Assembly (NCBI RefSeq): GCF_050436995.1
Contig: NC_134763.1
Location: 10,349,001-10,413,000, forward strand
Reading direction: 5' to 3'
Origin: Anticarsia gemmatalis
Taxonomy: Eukaryota > Arthropoda > Insecta > Lepidoptera > Erebidae
DNA length: 64,000 nucleotides
The notes under the pieces were generated by a model that was given only the letters and a program-made list of their open reading frames with translations, had not been told where the DNA came from and did not search any database. Made by a program: the position numbers and the translations under genes. Shown in pieces: positions 60,943-64,000 of this stretch; positions within the stretch are counted from its first letter, which is position 1, and every line of letters starts with the position of its first letter.

Positions 60943-61098
60943 TGTAACGATTATCTACCAAAGACTATCGAGAAACGGCTAGCTATAAGAGATATTATGC
61001 ATGAAAAATTGATGAGCGCCTCTAGCGGACATCGTATGAACAACAGGATTTTTAAGGTAAATTTTAAGTGTCAAAACTCTCGATAAAAATGCAATTTT
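60943..61098 (-). mobile_element. GTAGC-family MITE, copy 7, partly deleted
   Basis: On the plus strand: GTGTAACGATTATCTACCAA, AGACTATCGAGAAACGGCTA, AAAATTGATGAGCGCCTCTA and GCGGACATCGTATGAACAAC, then AGTGTCAAAACTCTCGATAA and TGCAATTTT. Order matches the family. The right terminal repeat is lost where the next repeat begins. Confidence 0.6.
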
Positions 61099-61255
61099 AG
61101 GGTCCGTACTCAAAGAGTAAAAGAGACTCTATTTCTAAGACTTTGCTTTTTCACAAACGAAGTATTTCTGTTGCCGCCATAACATAATATACTAAAACAT
61201 CTAAAAACTATATATTTAGGAGGGCTTATACAGTAGGCATGATTTTTTTGCTAAT
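61099..61255 (+). repeat. GTTCCGTACCC repeat, copy 2, internally deleted
   Basis: AGGGTCCGTACTCAAAGAGT, AAAAGAGACTCTATTTCTAA, GAAGTATTTCTGTTGCCGCC and TTTAGGAGGGCTTATACAGT align with copy 1 at 7.4 kb but skip the CACCAGGC part. It directly abuts MITE copy 7. Confidence 0.6.
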
Positions 61256-62345
61256 CCATCCATTCTAGGCGTTTATAATTATGAAGTGTCAAAAAGAGAC
61301 TTAATTCCCCGCTAAATTATCGTAACATATGTATAACCAAGTGGCTACTACCACGGAATATTTAATTTTTCCCTCAATATCCTAATTATCATCATCCATA
61401 AAAACCTTGTTAAGTTAAAAACCGTTATTGACACAGGACAAAAACGTTGCAACAACATATTGGATCCCGTTGGACGTCAGCCAGAATAAAGGGAATCGGG
61501 TCGACTTTCTATCTATACAGAAATAGATGAAAAGTTCAATGTGTATTTACTACTACAGTTCTAATAGAGAAAGCTAATCTAGGATCTACACGCACGGTGT
61601 GACGTCATACCGTACTATGCATATTGTGACGTCACAGTTTGGTATTTCGTACAGTTGAGTTCGGCAACAATATCGTAGTCCATCCTGCCTCGGGGTAGAA
61701 TAACAATGATTGGGTCAACTTTTTAACTCAATCAATATTGAATCTAACCTCTTCAGGCACCAGATATGTTGGCTAGTATATTACTGATTCAATCTACTTG
61801 CTATCAGTATCCTGATGTTCTATCATTATCGTCTGATGTTAACTTAATTGCTATCCTCCCGTAGGCCCAAACAGGCCAAGCCCCTAGCAGGTGAAGTAGA
61901 AACTCGCTGAAGTATCATATAGATCTCAATAGCTCGATACTCTCTAGAAAATCGCACAGAACCAGTATAATTTAGCTCAAAAGTAAACTAGAGTAAAATA
62001 TCCAATTCCTTGCATGAATAAAACATGATAACATTCAACACAGTAAACGCCGAGCTATTTCAAATCAAAGAAAGGCAGCTATAATAAATAATCTCATGAA
62101 ATGAATCCTGAGCTAAGAAGCGCACCACAATTTGAATAAAATGTCCTGGGAGTAAAAATAGCCAGTAACCCTCTTCAAAGCTGCATTAATTAATATTGCT
62201 TTAACGAGGTTAGTTGGTTTTCAACTCGTTGGATTAAAGAATAAACAAAATCTACATATACTTTTTTGCAAATTTAAGATATTATATCCTTTGCATGTAT
62301 TTTTATGCGCCTAAGGTGCTGTTAGAAAGTTATTTCAGGAAAACA
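61256..62345. other. Gene-free stretch
   Basis: Two GTGACGTCA-type words lie at about 61600-61640, giving a possible CRE-like pair. CCTGCCTCGGGGTAGAATAA (61685) and CTCCCGTAGGCCCAAACAGG (61856) may be repeat fragments of unknown type. No exon boundaries were found. Confidence 0.4.
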
Positions 62346-62528
62346 GTAGCGCAATTCTGTACAGTCAGTCAGTACTGTTGTGTATCGAGAGTTTGACATT
62401 TTAAATGTGTAGCCAAATAGATCTTACGAAGCCCGGTAAACTGTTAAAGGCGTAAACAGATTTTCGTCAAAAATTTCTCAATAGCTAGCCAGTCGTCGGT
62501 AGTCGATAGTAGTAGAGAATCGATGTAC
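62346..62528 (+). mobile_element. GTAGC-family MITE, copy 8
   Basis: Starts GTAGCGCAATTCTGTACAGT and ends GAGAATCGATGTAC. The interior has GAGAGTTTGACATTTTAAAT, AAAATTTCTCAATAGCTAGC and AGTCGTCGGTAGTCGATAGT, with the central GCGCTGATC part altered. This is a near full-length copy. Confidence 0.75.
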
Positions 62529-62883
62529 AGCTGATAAGTGCATTTGACAATAGCAAACCCTGAAAGGGTAGCCAATAAACTGACTTTGCATCATATATGT
62601 ATATGTATATTATATATAGTATGTATAAATATTCCAAATAAGCTAATAGTGACTAACAACATAATCATCAATCGAGACTAAGTTTATAGTAGTAATATAA
62701 TAACGACCTGTACCATCTTTCAAATAGATATTGTATTTTAAAAGTAAGATTTCAATATTCATTACTTTTTGCGGATAACACTCGAATGCTTTTAAGACTA
62801 ACAATAACTGATACTAATAAAAATAAACAGGCTTTAGAAGTACGAAAGTGATGCAATATACATCTTATTCTAGCTAAACAACT

Positions 62884-62990
62884 GTAAATAGAATTTTCGA
62901 CTATCGACTACCTTTATAAAAATGCGTGAAAAACTAATCAGCGCCTTTAAAACTAAGATCTTCAGAAGTCCATTTCCCATCAATAACGCC
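62884..62990 (-). mobile_element. GTAGC-family MITE, copy 9, partial
   Basis: GTAAATAGAATTTTCGACTA, TCGACTACC and AAAACTAATCAGCGCCTTTA represent the right half of the family on the minus strand. The left half is missing here. See also the fragment at 63184-63299. Confidence 0.5.
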
Positions 62991-62996
62991 TATAGA

Positions 62997-63160
62997 CAAT
63001 CAAAATCAAAATCAAATAATTTATTCATTTAGATCAAATGCTGACACTTATGATGGCAATGATACAGAGAGTGAATTTACCGCCAGTTCGGAAGGTAGGG
63101 CCAATGAGAAGAGCTGGCAAGAGACTCCTGGCCACTTTTTTTAATCGCCAAATGGTTTTA
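62997..63160 (-). mobile_element. LINE-type moth repeat with (ATTTTG)n end
   Basis: The block starts with repeated AATCAAA units (the complement of an ATTTTG-type tail), then ATAATTTATTCATTTAGATC, ATGCTGACACTTATGATGGC, TTTACCGCCAGTTCGGAAGG, AAGAGCTGGCAAGAGACTCC and AATCGCCAAATGG. It matches a widespread lepidopteran repeat. A simple-sequence 3' end suggests a LINE of the CR1/Zenon type, which I cannot confirm. Confidence 0.5.
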
Positions 63161-63183
63161 ACAATCAAGTAGGTATCAACAAA

Positions 63184-63299
63184 TTTTGTACAAAAAATGA
63201 TCAGAGCCTCTAGCGTGTTCTGTGGGAACTAATTTTAGATACAATTGTACTGTCAAACGCTCGCTACTCGATGTTTTTGAGTGTAGAAAATAGCGCTAC
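63184..63299 (-). mobile_element. GTAGC-family MITE, copy 10, partial
   Basis: TTTTGTACAAAAAATGATCA, GAGCCTCTAGCGTGTTCTGT, GGGAACTAATTTTAGATACA, TGTCAAACGCTCGCTACTCG and AATAGCGCTAC cover the left half of the family on the minus strand. Together with 62884-62990 this could be one element split by the LINE-type repeat. Confidence 0.6.
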
Positions 63300-63690
63300 A
63301 GCAAGTCAATTCTATTTTTTGTTTAACGACACTAAATGGCGCTCAATATTGTTTTGACCATGTTCGCAATATTTTGTTTTGAGCAACTGGAATGTTATGT
63401 TTAAACGTTTTTAATTACAAGAGTTGTTCTTTGTATGGCAATAAAATAAATCTCATAACCCACAATGCAGTTGTAATGGACCGCATTACACAAACGCTGT
63501 AATTCACTGAGCTGGATCACAATTAATTTTGTTTAAGCAAGTTCATATGAAGTATGTATATAACAAAACTACTAGATGCATGTATGTATTAATGCGAATA
63601 ACGACTAACCTTAAGAGCTAAGTTTCCAAATTTGATTGAGACCATGGTCCTAATTAATTTTAAACAAAGACTTTTATTGCATTGATAAAG
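63300..63690. other. Short gene-free stretch
   Basis: AT-rich unique DNA. No repeat or coding signal was recognised. Confidence 0.4.
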
Positions 63691-63885
63691 ATAATGTTTG
63701 ACTACCTCTGTGCCGTGGTCGGTTGTGTATCCAGGTGGTCCCAGGTTCGATTCCTAGGTCGGACTATATACCTGTTATGTGGCAATCGTTACTATTATAT
63801 GTAATTAATTTTGTTACCTTCCGAAATTTGTGTGTATTGCATACACCTTCGGGTATAACAGGCGTGATAATATATGTAAGCGTGT
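63691..63885 (+). mobile_element. tRNA-derived SINE, internally deleted
   Basis: The head has CTGTGCCGTGGTCGGTTGTG and an intact B-box GGTTCGATTCC at 63744-63754. The body is shortened (GTGGCAATCGTTACT). The tail has TTTGTGTGTATTGCATACAC, CTTCGGGTATAACAGGCGTG and (ATAT/GTAA) units. Open frames over it on both strands are by-products. Confidence 0.65.
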
Positions 63886-64000
63886 ACAATTGTGTAAAAA
63901 AAAGTAACAACTTACCCAAATTTAGTATATGAAGAAAGCATTCAATCACGCAAAAATACACCACAATAAAACTAACACTTAACAAGGCAATAAAACCTCA

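Noticed and set aside
63744..63754. tRNA gene suggested by a perfect B-box
   Set aside because: Followed by the SINE body and the CTTCGGGTATAACAGGCGTG tail, so it is a retroposon head.

Overview
The window looks like nuclear DNA from a moth, most probably a noctuid or close relative. The evidence is the AT-rich base composition, the lack of any long open reading frame, and a dense set of interspersed repeats that I recognise from Lepidoptera. These include Lep1-type Helitron-like elements ending in GGTCAGCTAGT, tRNA-derived and 5S-rRNA-derived SINEs, a GTTCCGTACCC repeat, a GATCGGTSAGTCAGT repeat and RTE-type LINE tails ending in (GAT)n. No complete protein-coding gene, rRNA gene, functional tRNA gene or CRISPR array can be supported. 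The stretch is best read as a large intron or intergenic region.

Layout. 0-5 kb: a Helitron-like copy, a tRNA-like SINE fragment, AT-rich DNA and an unusual triple alternating hairpin at 4.86 kb. 5-13.9 kb: a 5S-derived SINE in a long direct repeat, the GTTCCGTACCC repeat, a candidate exon near 8.9 kb, a CA-rich minisatellite and a cluster of Helitron-like copies at 11.4-13.9 kb. 13.9-26 kb: mostly unique AT-rich DNA with five copies of a small inverted-terminal-repeat family, two tRNA-type SINEs and a second 5S-derived SINE in a long direct repeat. 26-36 kb: the emptiest part, unique and AT-rich, apart from a short GC island at 30.7 kb. 36-43 kb: a 473-bp near-perfect palindrome, two recognisable repeats, a possible promoter and first exon at 39.55-39.77 kb and degenerate transposons. 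43-52 kb: sparse. 52-57 kb: a Helitron-like element carrying a nested mariner-type MITE, a TTAA-flanked element, and LINE and SINE fragments. 57-64 kb: a GAGA-rich segment, the best candidate coding exon (58,793-59,064), and five more copies of the small MITE, three of them packed into 1 kb.

Three segments (8.9, 39.7 and 58.8 kb) resemble exons on the plus strand. They have good donor sites and composition unlike their surroundings, but I could not recognise the protein and cannot show that they belong to one gene. The strongest structural signals are the near-identical palindrome at 37.2-37.7 kb, the MITE nested inside a Helitron-like copy, and two 5S-derived SINEs each bracketed by an exceptionally long direct repeat. 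I found no clear previously undescribed multi-gene system. All family assignments rest on sequence recognition without database searches.
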